From positions 1-64,000 of the forward strand of contig JAURVB010012430.1 in the NCBI GenBank assembly GCA_033002965.1: a stretch of 64,000 bases of DNA. Direction: 5' to 3'. The position numbers and the translations under genes were made by a program. The notes below the pieces were generated by a model. The model did no database searches. It was not told the origin of the DNA and saw only the letters and a list, made by a program, of their open reading frames with translations. Below, in pieces: positions 45,980 through 56,859 of the stretch (its first letter is position 1; the number at the start of each line of letters is the position of its first letter). This stretch comes from Piper betle (taxonomy: Eukaryota; Streptophyta; Magnoliopsida; Piperales; Piperaceae).

Positions 45980-46503
45980 TGTGAGATCCTCAACTTAGTC
46001 CCACATCTAATACCTACTAGGAGAAGATCCTGTTTATAAGTGGGAATGGACTATAGATCTTTAACTTTCGGGGTACCCATTTTAAAGAAATGACTTGGCC
46101 CATTACGTTGCACTTTGGGCTGGGTCGTTACAAATGGTATCAGAGCCGACCTGGTTCCGTGTTAGATGGTGGGATGGACTAGGGACGTTGGCTAGGCTGC
46201 CGGTCATGGGCCGTGGGCTGGGGTTAGCAACGGGCCAAGACTAGAAACGTTGGCTAGGCTGCCTGTCACGGGCCAAAAGAACGTGGGTTGGGGCTACCAA
46301 CGGGCCAAGAATAGGCATTTCGGGGACGAAATTTCCTATGGTGGGTGGATTGTGAGATCCCTCAACTTAGTCCCACATCTAATACCTACTGGGAGAAGAT
46401 CCTGTTTATAAGTGGGAATGGACTATAGATATTTAACTTCCGGGGTACCCATTTTAAAGAAATGACTTAGCCCATTACGTTGCACTTGGGCTGGGTCATT
46501 ACA
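45980..46503 (+). mobile_element. TRIM, second complete copy
   Basis: Two 153-bp LTRs (45980-46132 and 46351-46503), primer-binding site TGGTATCAGAGCC at 46135-46147, interior of 218 bp with GGCTAGGCTGCC repeats, polypurine-like TATGGTGGGTGGAT before the second LTR. Flanks AGGAA and ATGAA form a target duplication with one mismatch. Nearly the same length as the copy at 33052; no ORF. It is nested in the delta LTR. Confidence 0.95.
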
Positions 46504-47695
46504 ATGAAGGAGCGGGAGCCACCATGTCATATAATTATCCTAGATCGACAATCCAAGGGAATAAAGGATAAGAGTAAGATTTGATGAAGATTAAATTTAT
46601 GTTAAGGGAAATTCGACTCTAGAACTAGTTTTATCATTTTAACTTCTCCTTTTATTGAAAGTTATTACTTAGATTTAGTTAAGTTAATTATTTTTGTTTT
46701 TCTCTTAATTTTATTTTCTTTAATTAATTTAAGGAAATTAATCTCTCAAAATTTATCATTGTATTACTTGTTTCGACCGTGTATACTTGTATGTCATTGA
46801 AATTATTCGAACAACATGCGCTGTCCTAAATAGTACCCATAAACCTGTACGTTTCTTTAGGTGTGAGGAGCTCAAAACGTGAGTTGTCAGGATCCCTCGG
46901 GATTGGAATAGCCTGCTCACTAATCCATAGCCAACTTTGACTAGCACGTGCACCTGCTCATGGTACATGTGAGTCCATTTTCCCATATCTCATCTCACTA
47001 AAAACTCGATAAAATTATATATTGGTCTGGGAAGGGATTTATATAATAGGCCCGAATGCAACTTGTGGTGGATCTTGTTTTTGAATACATACTTAAGGGA
47101 TCACATCCTCGAGGGTTATTACTATGGAAGATCAATTGACAAAATGACCCGGGTTAAGTGGGATTCGATAAAATGCCACTTAACTCGTCCTGCAACTATT
47201 AACACAATACATAATAGAATAGAGCATAAAACAGGTGAATAGTCCTAAGGGACCTGGTAGAAGCTCTGAGCACGTCCTCGCGCTTAGGCGGCAAGCTCCT
47301 ACTTCGTAACTACACATCAAGATTAAATACTAACACCAAGTATAATGCATGAATGTTACACTCCTCATCAATCCATACAAGACAACATTTATTTACATGC
47401 ATTTAAATTCAAAATCTAATTCATTATCATCATCTGTTTATGTGCATTGAAATTTAAATCAACACCTATTTACAATAACACCAAAATCATAAAACAATCA
47501 AATAAAATCGGATAAATTTCTATACCTAATCATCAGTCATGCGACAATGGCGACAAGGTTGTGGCCGGCTCGAGTGAGGATCATGGGGAAGAGGGTAGGG
47601 ATAAAAAGTAGAAGGAAGTTGGGTGAGGAGGATGGCAGTGTCTGTATGGTGATAGTGTTGGGAGTGTGAAATAAATAAACGTCAGGGGGAAGAAA

Positions 47696-47828
47696 ATGAG
47701 TGGTTGGGGAGAAAAATGAGTGGTCGGGGAGAAAAACGAGTGGTCAGTGAGAAAAAAGAATGGTCAGTGAGAAAAGTGAATGGTCGTTGAGAAAATCGAA
47801 TGGTCAGTGTGAAAAACGAATGGTCGTC
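47696..47828. repeat. 20-bp minisatellite
   Basis: Six and a half units of the type ATGAGTGGTCGGGGAGAAAA drifting to GAATGGTCAGTGAGAAAA. It lies in the beta solo LTR where the 5313 copy has its GC-rich block. Confidence 0.93.
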
Positions 47829-48267
47829 TCGTAATTAAAACTTAACTTGACTCCAATTTTAGAAAAATAATACTAACTCATAATAATTCTAAAAAATCCA
47901 GAAAATTAGGGAAAAATCTCATAAAACATAATACACACAATATTATAATGACATGCTCTATAACTAATAACCTCCCCAAACTGCCCGTAACGCGTCTTAA
48001 TACGTTATTCGGCCTAAAAATAATTCTACGATCTAATTAAAATAAATAAAGAAAAATTTTGTGTATTCTCATATATTCTAATAATGCATTCTACTGCTAT
48101 CTTACTGACGTTATCATTATATACTTGGGTACACATGACTTTCATGGTTCATAACATAAGACTGGCCTCGACTAGGTACATGTGTTCTGAAATTGACCCG
48201 ATTGAAAATAATGGTCGAACCAACTGTTTCAGACTATAAAACTCTAACTCAAATCACAGGTTTTACA

Positions 48268-49690
48268 AGTTTGACCATAGCAAATTGTGTCAGTTAGGCA
48301 CGAGTAGATCATAAATAACCTGAGTAGTGGTTTGATATGGGACTAATTTTGGATTGCTCCAAGATGCAGATCATCTATACAGGATGAGAGGATGACTGCA
48401 TGTTCCAAATTTGCCCATTCATCTAAGATTGTGTGATGACAACAATCATGAGGCCCACTACTTGAGGTTTACGATGCATCTAGACTCAGTGAAGATGTAT
48501 CACGGCTCGTGCAGATCTTGTTAGTGGCCAAGGCTGAAGAAAGTTGTCCTCAACACTGTGTCATGATGTCTTGTCTATCAGTAGGTCAAGATTGAGCACC
48601 AGAAACAAGGAGGTTTGTTGTTGTCATTACCATCACCAAAGTGGAAGGGCGATTGCATTATTGTTATTTTGTGACACATTCCCCCCTTCCAGATGTCGGA
48701 TGGATGCCGTGTGGGTTATAGTCAATAAGTTGACAAAATTAGAGCACTTTATCCCGATTCGTATGACCTATTCAGTATTGATGTTGGCCTGGTTGTACTA
48801 AGACTAAATTGTCAGGCTCTAGGTAGTTCCCTAGAAGATTGTGTCAAATAGGGATCCCAAATTCACCTCTTCCTTCTAGAGATTTTTCGAGAGAGAGCTA
48901 GGTACAAATACTAGGTTGAGCATAGCCTATCATCCTGATATCCACTGCCACCCTGAGAGAATGATATAGATCCTAGAGGACTTGCTTTGGTCATGTTTGA
49001 AGGACTTTGGTGGATCTTGGGAAGCACATCTACCCTTGGTGGAATTCGTGTACAACAATAGTTACCAGGTTAGTTTCGAAATGACACTTTTAAGGCATTG
49101 TATGATAGGCCATGCAGATCGCCAACATATTGGTTGAAGGCAGTGAGCAGATGATAGTTAGGCAAGAGTTGCTTCAGGACACCCAGAGGATGGATTTGAC
49201 AAAAACTATCGGCCACTCAGGATAGGCAAAGGGCATATGCAAATTAGCAGCACAGGGACATCAGCTTTGCCTCGAAGGATCTTGTCTTTCTGAAAGTCTC
49301 ATCAACCAAAGGAGGTGTGCACTTTGGAAGGTGGGGCAAGTCGAGTCCACTGTATGTTGGCCGTTTGAGATGCTTCGACGAGTTGAAGAGGTAGCTTATG
49401 AGCTTGCACTTCTACCCAGTCTGTTATTCATACATCTAGTGCTCCATGTTTCCATGCTGAAGAAGTAAATGTTGGATAGATCTCACACACTACAGAATGT
49501 GGAGCATGATGTCTGACCTGACTTATCCTAAGAGGAGGAGGCTATGTGGGTTCTTGACTAATTTGCGAAGACTCTCTGTTAGGAAGGTGGTACATCTCGT
49601 GAAGTTGCTCTTGTCATGACAGTGAGTTGAGGAGGCCTTCTAGGGCGTGAGGACTAGATATGATAGCACTTCCCCAGACTCTTTCCTGTA
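48268..49690 (+). pseudogene. Alpha integrase and C-terminal tail
   Basis: Zinc-binding part: RFTMHLDSVKMYHG (48466), then LVYQ and VKIEHQKQGGLLLSLPSPKWK (48570-48645; the usual second Cys pair is degraded to LVYQ). Catalytic core: DAVWVIVNKLTKLEHFIPIR (48702), VSNRDPKFTSSF (48850), a stretch like LGTNTRLSIAYHPDIHCHPE (48903), LKDFGGSWEAHLPLVEFVYN (48997-49055). C-terminal GPFE-like CWPFEMLRRVEEVAYELAL (49357) then HVSMLKK, and a chromovirus-like tail VEEAF, stop, GVRTRYDSTSPDSFL ending at the TAG near 49690. Numerous stops. It is the direct continuation of the pol interrupted at 44691. Confidence 0.92.
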
Positions 49691-49822
49691 GAGGACGACT
49701 GCACGAGTTATTAGCACACCCCCTGCCTTTTTTTCTAGTTATGTGCTATTGTTTAAGTCTTGTTTATGGGCCGTTTTGCTGCATATGTAAGCCCTTATGA
49801 AAATTCTGGAATGGAATATACC

Positions 49823-49833
49823 AAAAGGGGAAG
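49823..49833 (+). promoter_or_regulatory. Polypurine tract of the alpha element
   Basis: AAAAGGGGAAG followed by T and then TGTAAAACCC, the start of the 3' LTR. Confidence 0.9.
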
Positions 49834-49834
49834 T

Positions 49835-52800
49835 TGTAAAACCCAGGCCATTCGCTCAAAGGTTTTTTAAGTCTGTTCAGTCTTAAACCAGATTAGATAA
49901 TTTGAGTTAGGTTATTCTTAGCATAGTTTAAGTATGGTATGGTGTATGTCTGCCCGGCCATAGCCTCCTTCAATGCTCGGTATGGCTGTTTGGACATTAC
50001 GTGCTTGCCTGTTCATTTTTGGTTTGATCAAGTTGAGTCTAGTTAGATATTAAGACCAAGGCACTCGTGAGTCTTGGTTGCTTGTTGTCTATTTGGAACC
50101 ACTTTTTGGTTAGTCCTAGCCCCTGTGGGAGCTACGAAGAGATTTTCGAAAGCATCCACACTATCTAGGGTGCAAACGCTAAGCTTGAAAGCATAGAAAC
50201 CAAACCAACGATGCTCTGCTTGCGCCCTTGCACTGGGACCTCTGTTATTAGTCTTTTTGTTCTACCACAAAGGTGCCAGTAGGGCACCCATGCCACCAGA
50301 CCATACCCCATTTTCGGCCAGGCCATGCCTAAGATGTTAGCGAACCATGTCGTTTCATTCGACTGATGAGAGGCCAGCACCCTTGCGCTTTGCCAGCGCC
50401 TTTGTAGCTGGTGGTTTTTCTCTATTCGATAAAAACCCACCTTCTCCCCATCTTTCCACTTTTCCACCTTCCTTGCTCCAACCCTCCTTCACTGCCAGCA
50501 TCCTCCTCCTTTCTTAGCCACTTCTAGCCCTCCTCAGCCTCTCCAAGCCCAGCCTTGCCACCTAGGATCATAGGTCTTGGGCTAGGAAGCCCCAAGAGAG
50601 CTCCCTTAGTCCCCCTTGATGTAAAAGCTTCACCTTTCTACCACTCCTTGCTGTTGTGTGCTTCTTTTTGTATGTTTTTGTTCATGCTTGCATTTTATTT
50701 ATAATGTTTTCATGTAGATCTGTATGTTAGGATTTAGTAGACTTTATAATCATCTCTTTTAAATGTGTAGAAAAATAGTTATGCATTTTTGAATGTTTTG
50801 GAGTTGTCAACTTGCACTTTTCCTACGTAAGATTCATATCTCAGGATTTATATGGCCTTTTTTGCATGATATTTGCCTTATTGTACTCACATGAGATAGA
50901 TCTACAAACTTTTTCTATTATGGTATGTATGATCATGTAGGGGTGCCATCTTGGCAAAAGATCACATCTATCACGGTCCCCATGACCTGGTCGCCTAGTT
51001 CCTCAATTTTTACATTCTAATGTAAGTTGTTATTGATGTCCATGTTTTGCATGCTTGTAGATTTTTGTGTGATCTTACTCCTATAAATTTATCACACTGC
51101 GCTAATCATTATAAGGGCATGAACAAAATCCCTAATCCTTGGTATGTTTGTCACGATGTTTGTGTTCCTTGCCATGCTTTGAGATTGTGCTCCATGATGA
51201 ACTAATTAAAAATAATCAATAAAATTTGTAAAACTTATGGATGCACTCACTAATTGTTTACTCGAAACATGTATGTTTTGGCTTTAACTAAAAATCATTT
51301 TGCTAGTTTGTTTAATTCATTTTCTAGGTGTGCAGGAACACAAGAGTGAACAATTTGGTGATGAATATAAAATATAAAACCCTAGTCAAATGGTGATGAA
51401 ATTTCATTAAATTTCCCACACACCTTAGATTATGTCACTATAATACCATATTAAAATTTGGGAGTCTTTGGCCAATTAGATCTTCGGTTAGAATTTTCCG
51501 AAGCCAAATGTCCACCTAGCTCTACAAATGACTTAACCAATGTCTACCCTTCTTGTGCCCAGTTAGGTCCAATCACAAGGTGTTGAATAACCCTACCTTT
51601 TTATCCGGTCTCATTTGGAGTCTCTAAGGCCATGAACGAGACTTAGGCAGACCTTAGTGGCCTAGGAATACAGCTCCTACCACCTTAGGCATACCTTAGT
51701 GGGCCTTGTTTACCAAGTTGGCTCGTGGGCTTGCACTTGATAATTTTTATGCCAAACTCTCAGTGTTAAGGGTCACTGGTCGTAATTTCATCCCATTTGG
51801 ACATTTCTTGGCCAGTCAAAAAACTCGTTTAGTTAAGTCTATTCAATAAAACCCTACGTTTCAACTTTTTTACTAAGTATACAGGAAACCTAAACCCTAA
51901 TTAAGGTTACTAAATTAGATTTAACACTCCAATAGTGAGATAATTAAGTTAAATAAACTTTTTGAGTTGTGCATGTGTGGAGTAATTGACTCATTTTGCA
52001 TGCCAATGTGATCCAATCGTGATTTGGATTTCATCATCTTGTTTGTTACACGGGGTGAGCTCACCGATTTAGGACAAAGAGTTTCTCTCATCCAGGTTAA
52101 TAGGACTTTTCTACTTCATCTCCAGTTGGCTCCTTAAGTATCGAGTTTACAAAGTTTTATACATAGGACAACATTGGTGGCATTTTATCAGATCCTTCTA
52201 ATGCATAACTTATTTAGTTGAGCTTTTAGTAGTTTAACAAAATATTAAGATTGAGATCCCTTGATGGTTTTCGAAAGTTAAGTTCCAACAAATATATTAT
52301 ACAAGCCCTACCTAAGCCTATTATAAGTATATGAGGGTTTTATTTTATGAACATGAGAGCATTGTATGGGTAATATGAATTACACTTGTACTCCTTTAAA
52401 CCCTAAAGTAGTGCAATGTGTGAGTGTACTGCGAAACGCAACACATTTCCGAAATTTGTGGCTCTAACTTAAGAAACTATTTCAATGCCATCTAAGTACT
52501 ATGTCGAGTGATATATGGAGGTGAGGGCATGAGTTGTGTACATAAAAATGTTTTGCAGAGATTATGTGCGTCGTCGCCGATTTTCGACGACGCGAGGTAT
52601 AATTTATTTTAACTTAATCAATTAAAAGTATTGATTATTAGAATTTGCATGCTATGATTGATGAATTGTGCATTGTAATGGCATGAGTTGTGTACATAAA
52701 AATGTTTTGCGAGAGATTATGTGCTAGCCTATGTTATATAATTCTTATTGCTTACAGTTGTATGAAGTTTTTCTAAAGTTTGTAAGTTTCCCATAGGTAA

Positions 52801-53695
52801 CAGAGTACCCATTTGCTAGTCTTTACATATCATTAGTTGTCTTGGACAAGTAATCGAATTTATTTGATTACTGATGTGTTTCTATATGTATGTTGGTGAG
52901 GCTCTGTGGCGTTGGCTAGCTTATGTAAGCAGATCTATGGCTCATGGTGCTGACAGCGGCCATGTGTTATGTATTTTGTATTACATATTTGGTATGTATT
53001 ATTGGGGTTGTACCATGTATGATTTTGAATTTGGTGTATTCCATAGTTGGTTTGTGTGCGTGTGCTTTTGTATTATTATTACAATTGTCATACACGAATT
53101 TTAACTTTGGGACAAAGACTAACAATTGTCTGTAAGGTTTGCGAGCCTTAAAATCCTAGAACATGACAAACAACAATTTAAGATACACGAAACTTATTTG
53201 GTTGTGCCTGTGTGTGAGTGTAAGAGAAACATGGATTGAAGAAGCTTATAATTTATATATTGTGAAGAGTTCACATCAACACTGAGTATTAGGGTATGAT
53301 GCCCTAGCATGCGATGATGCTTCTACGTTTTAATTTTTATCTATTACAAGGTATTTACTTAACCGCAATTCAACAACATCAAATAATAAGAAACCTAATC
53401 TAAATCACTCAAACTAAGTATAAGAAATAAATTTTGCATCTGTATCATTCAAGAACTTAAACTCTTAGTTGCATTGAGAATGTTGCTTTTGTGTAGGTTA
53501 GAGTAATCACTATAAATAAAAATCACCTTCTTAGGTCAATGGGAGGTGCCGCTGCTTATGTGGGTAAGAGTATTTATTTAAGAGTACTTAAATTTAAGAT
53601 CTTTTATATGTTAGTATGAATACTATGCATTATATAAAAAATTATAAGATGTTCGTCTTAATTCTCTTTGAAAGTTAAGAACTTCGGTAATATCC
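49835..53695 (+). mobile_element. Alpha 3' LTR, end missing
   Basis: Starts TGTAAAACCCAGGCC. It is collinear with the 5' LTR to about 53690 (blocks near 49930, 50280, 50560, 51660, 52280, 52800, 53560), then diverges before the expected GTGTCACA end. It carries the empty site for the TRIM near 50302 and a private 111-bp insert at 52569. Confidence 0.85.
52569..52679 (-). repeat. Beta-LTR filler flanked by 43-bp duplication
   Basis: The reverse complement of these 111 bp matches beta LTR 6891-6998, including TTATACCTCGCGTCGTCGAA. It is flanked by direct copies of a 43-44-bp piece of alpha LTR (52526-52568 and 52680-52723, GGCATGAGTTGTGTACATAA...). The 5' LTR has one copy of that region and no insert. 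It contains an 8-bp inverted repeat CGTCGTCG/CGACGACG. Confidence 0.88.
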
Positions 53696-55060
53696 ACGCA
53701 ATAGTCATGAACTTTTTTTGATTTACAACATCGAATTCCGTCCGCTCGTTAGGCCGACGTTGAGATAGCGGAGAAGAGGTGGCATTTGCAAGTATTGGCA
53801 CGTGATATGATAGCAACTTCGGGGTTCGCTACCGACTGATCAGGACCGCTGCTTACCAAAGCTGGAGATAGAAATCATAGTCCTCACTTCACTCTGTCGG
53901 CCTGTGCCTTGCTACCCAACCAGAAAAACTTTGCCATCGTTGGAGGGGAAGGTAGTAGTCATGGCCAGAGTAGGAAAGAGTAGAAAACGGATCACCTTTC
54001 AAAGCCTTTCTCGGCTGATCTGAAGAGCTTACAAGAATCCAACCGCTGCTGGTCAACTCCCCGCATAGCCGACACTCAATCCTAGCCGAGCTCTGTCGCT
54101 GTCCACCCTCCGGCTAGTTGGTAAGAGCCGCCAAAGTCCTAGTGATAAGCATTAGTGCCGAAAGATTTACAGCGAGCTTCCTTCCCGAAGCCACCCAATC
54201 CGGCCACCGGACCACTGTGGGTGTCCTCCTCTCCGCTAGCCTCGCCGATCTAAGTGGTCGATACCAACTCCGACCTTCGTCATCGGAAATGCCATCGCCG
54301 TTGCCTCCAACTCGCGGTGTTGCACTGCCGACTTAAGCGGGTCAGTCGTGGCTGCCTAGCAGATCATGTCCACGTTGCTGCTAGGTCTGCGTCCGAACTG
54401 CCCCGACCTGAGACTGATTCCCGCTGCCCCAGTTACCCAGCCTGGCCCATCTGCAACTGATCGAGTCCATGACTATGGCCAAATCTCTTCGCACCCGCTT
54501 GTTTCATTGCCTGTCTATGGCACAGTTACAACCCGCCGGCCCCAATCTGGTACAGCTCCCTGACCGAGCCAGTCATCCAATTCCTGAACCAAACCAATCC
54601 GATCCCGTTCAGTTCAACATACCTTCATTTTGGGAATTGTTTGAGGGCCTTACCGACTTAGGATTGACGTAAAATTTAGTACTTTACCAAATTTAGTACT
54701 TTACCGCAATAGGTCCAATTTCACATTGGATCATCATAAAGACAAGTTTTGAGCCTTGAAAGACATGCTATGTTCGGATTCACTAAATTAAAAATACAGC
54801 AAAATTCACTTGTGATTTTAAATTGTAAAAAATCATAAAATCACGGACTGTGACATAACTCGCAGTGGCCAAACATGAAACATCAAAACTCGCATGGGTC
54901 TCACGGAACCACGTAAAAAATAATCCTGTGTGCATTATTATTTTGTTGTTTATAGTTTTAAATTGTGATTTCAGTAACAAGGGCACCTAAAGGCAACCCT
55001 CCACTTAACGCATCCCTCGCACTCGCGTGGTAGCCTCAATCGAGCAAAGTGCGTAATTTC
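53696..55060. other. GC-rich unknown block, then AT-rich, LTR-like end
   Basis: 53730-54670 is GC-richer than its surroundings and open on plus for 60-70 codons in several frames (54118-54336, 54254-54460, 54366-54563, 54469-54672); none shows a domain. A near start motif (53700-53720) AATAGTCATGAACTTTTTTT is reminiscent of transposon terminal sequence but I found no inverted partner. 54700-55050 is AT-rich and reads like the 3' part of a Tat-type LTR, leading into the next entry. I do not call a gene. Confidence 0.4.
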
Positions 55061-55500
55061 GTGCACAAACATTTGGCATGTCTAGTGAGGTCCCAATAGA
55101 AGGTTGCAGTCCTGAAGTTGCTTCAACTTTTTCTATCAACAACGAGACACCCAACTACAAGAAGCATAGCGAGGAAGCCGGTCAATCCCATAGACGATGA
55201 TGCTGCTCCCTCAATGTCAACCGAAGTTAACTCTACCGACTTTGCAGAAGAGCCTATTAATGAGCTACCAGGTGAGGACCCACCCGAGATATTGATGAAG
55301 TAGAAGGATGAGCAAATTTGTGAGATTGATGAATCCCTCAATCTAGTTTTTCACTCTACTCAACAAGCGGGTTGGAAAACACATATTTTACCTTTGTCAT
55401 CTCTAAAAGATACTAAGTACTGAAGAAAAAACTAAGACTAATATTGCCTAGAAGTGACATCCGGGTTGGAAACAAAGTGATAAACTCTTCAAGGGTACGA
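55061..55500 (+). pseudogene. Tat-like leader and gag start (tentative)
   Basis: ACATTTGGCATGTCTAGTGA at 55067-55086 resembles the TTTGGCACGCCCAGTGGG leader that I recall from Tat-lineage elements (memory, not checked). An ATG at 55078 starts MSSEVPIEGCSPEVASTF, and another frame gives DDDAAPSMSTEVNSTDFAEE followed by NELPGEDPPEILMK (55190-55300). Acidic, low-complexity, no capsid motif seen. Assignment is by leader likeness only. Confidence 0.4.
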
Positions 55501-55578
55501 AATAAGTAGCACAAGAACCCTGAATGTATCTTTCTTGGTTCATCTTATCTAGATTAATTGATCTTCCAAATTATAAAT

Positions 55579-55968
55579 TTAGTTATTAAGCATTCCAACT
55601 TGTTCGACATAACTGATTAACCAAGCATCCATGGAATCCAATCGAGTGTTTAATTGAGCAAAGTGATTAGCTAAGCTATCAAGTTCATTTAGCTGTGATG
55701 GAATCTCTTCGGCTGCAAGATCATCTTCCATATCATCCGATTCCAAATCGAACTCCATAATTGCATCAATTGCATCTAAGGCTTCATTGAATTCCTTTTC
55801 ACGCCGAGCATCTTCACCCTCATCAACTTGTTCATGAGAATTAGGTTCAATTCAAGACCTTTTGTTCTTTTGGGAGATTGGCCGAGGCTCAGTTGGTCTA
55901 ATGTTTACTATATGAACTATGACTTCTCTACAAAATCGATTGAGTCCTCTCCATTTGTTCAAGAACAT
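55579..55968 (-). pseudogene. Unidentified ORF, 130 codons with one stop
   Basis: Starts at ATG 55968 (MFLNKWRGLNRFCREVIVHI) and ends TAA at 55579-55581. A single TGA at codon 39 (55852-55854; CGA to TGA is a simple explanation) interrupts it. The C-terminal two-thirds is acidic with EDARREKEFNEALDAIDAIM and SQLNELDSLANHFAQLNTRL, a pattern that suggests a helical, possibly coiled-coil segment. No retroelement motif. The frame is open upstream of the ATG by about 13 codons (RFDLPYVWILTT). It could be an exon or captured fragment of a host gene, or a transposon accessory protein. I do not recognise it. Confidence 0.45.
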
Positions 55969-56859
55969 GGTAGTTAATATCCAAACATATGGCAAATCAA
56001 ATCTTCCTTAATTCCTTCCGGATGACCTAGCTCTTCCTGTCATCAGAAGATACATATGCACAAACAACAATTTGAAAGCCATTTTGCCAATCAAAAGCAT
56101 AAATTAATCAAATTAGGTTTTGGTAGATAATTTTTTATTTATCACTAATCTAAAAATTGATGAAATCAAAAAATTTAAGTCACAATCCATCAATCCAAAC
56201 AACTTAAGAATACTAAAGGAATTGATTTGGAATAGTTACCGAACCTGAGTTAGCCTTGGGAAGAAAATCCCCAAATTTGGTTTTTGTGACAATCAAATCA
56301 ATCTAACCTAGGCAAGCTTTGAAATCTTACAAAGCCCTGAATGTTGAGTAAAATCAATCAAGCATAGTTGATTTCCTGCATCTTGCAGAACTCAAATCTT
56401 CCAACGTAGCTCCGATTGCACTTGAACTTTGGTAGAAACAAGTTTCTGCGTCGAACACTCCTCCTCGAAGGGTTTATGAAGAAGAGATGCCAGGAACCTC
56501 AAAATGGTTATGTCCAACTCCTAAGCTATTCATCTTCCAAAACTTATAACCATTGCTCTAAATGTCCGTGACCAAATAAACTTTAGAAGAACTTTAAAAT
56601 CTAGTTCAGACTGTTTTTCATTGCTCCATCGTAATGGATAATCGATCATGATGAAAACCCCTTTCCATGATAAAACTTCGATTAAACCAAATAATAGTGA
56701 ACATATCAATCTAAACCAATTGATTAATCAATTCTAAATCTAATTTTATTTAATTCATTGAGATCACAGAAATTGAAATAAATAAAAATTTTACCCATTG
56801 GATATATATGTGCTAACAAGAATATATCCTTTCAAAATCCTCCTCATCATGTCATAGTC
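55969..56859. other. No gene seen
   Basis: AT-rich sequence without long open frames or recognisable repeats of the families above. It may be intron or non-coding sequence belonging to the ORF at 55579-55968, or LTR sequence too old to recognise. Confidence 0.4.

Larger units (their letters stand above)
45115..46813 (+). mobile_element. Delta solo LTR with ACATG target duplication
   Basis: Starts TGTTAAGTGTTTAAAG and ends TTATTCGAACA; ACATG at 45110-45114 and at 46814-46818 flanks it exactly. Removing it restores the beta sequence around GACATGCGCTG (compare 6120). It has a TATA box at 45492, AT-rich body, no ORF. About 1.18 kb without the TRIM at 45980. Family unknown. Confidence 0.9.
44692..48267 (-). 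mobile_element. Beta solo LTR in alpha pol (contains delta LTR and TRIM)
   Basis: Plus-strand ends TATAACACCCC (44692) and CACAGGTTTTACA (48267). Flanks AGTCC and AGTTT look like one target duplication altered by C-to-T changes. 46819-47180 aligns with 6125-6500 of the beta LTR (for example GTTGTCAGGATCCCTCGGGA). Without nested insertions it is about 1.9 kb. Alpha pol continues at 48268 with the integrase. Confidence 0.88.
32614..53695 (+). mobile_element. Alpha: Ty3/gypsy element with both LTRs, heavily invaded
   Basis: 5' LTR 32614-36380, primer-binding site 36384, gag from about 36714, RT near 43390-44110, RNase H 44294-44560, integrase and C-terminal tail 48290-49690, polypurine tract 49823, 3' LTR from 49835. 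The 21-kb span includes two beta solo LTRs and a TRIM. All coding domains are broken. The order protease-RT-RNase H-integrase is that of Ty3/gypsy; the C-terminal tail after the GPFE-like motif resembles chromovirus (Tekay/Del-like) elements. The 3' LTR lacks its last part, so I see no target duplication. Confidence 0.88.

Noticed and set aside
53696..54740. Mutator-like DNA transposon
   Set aside because: A start-like motif near 53700 was suggestive, but I found no inverted partner, target duplication or transposase.
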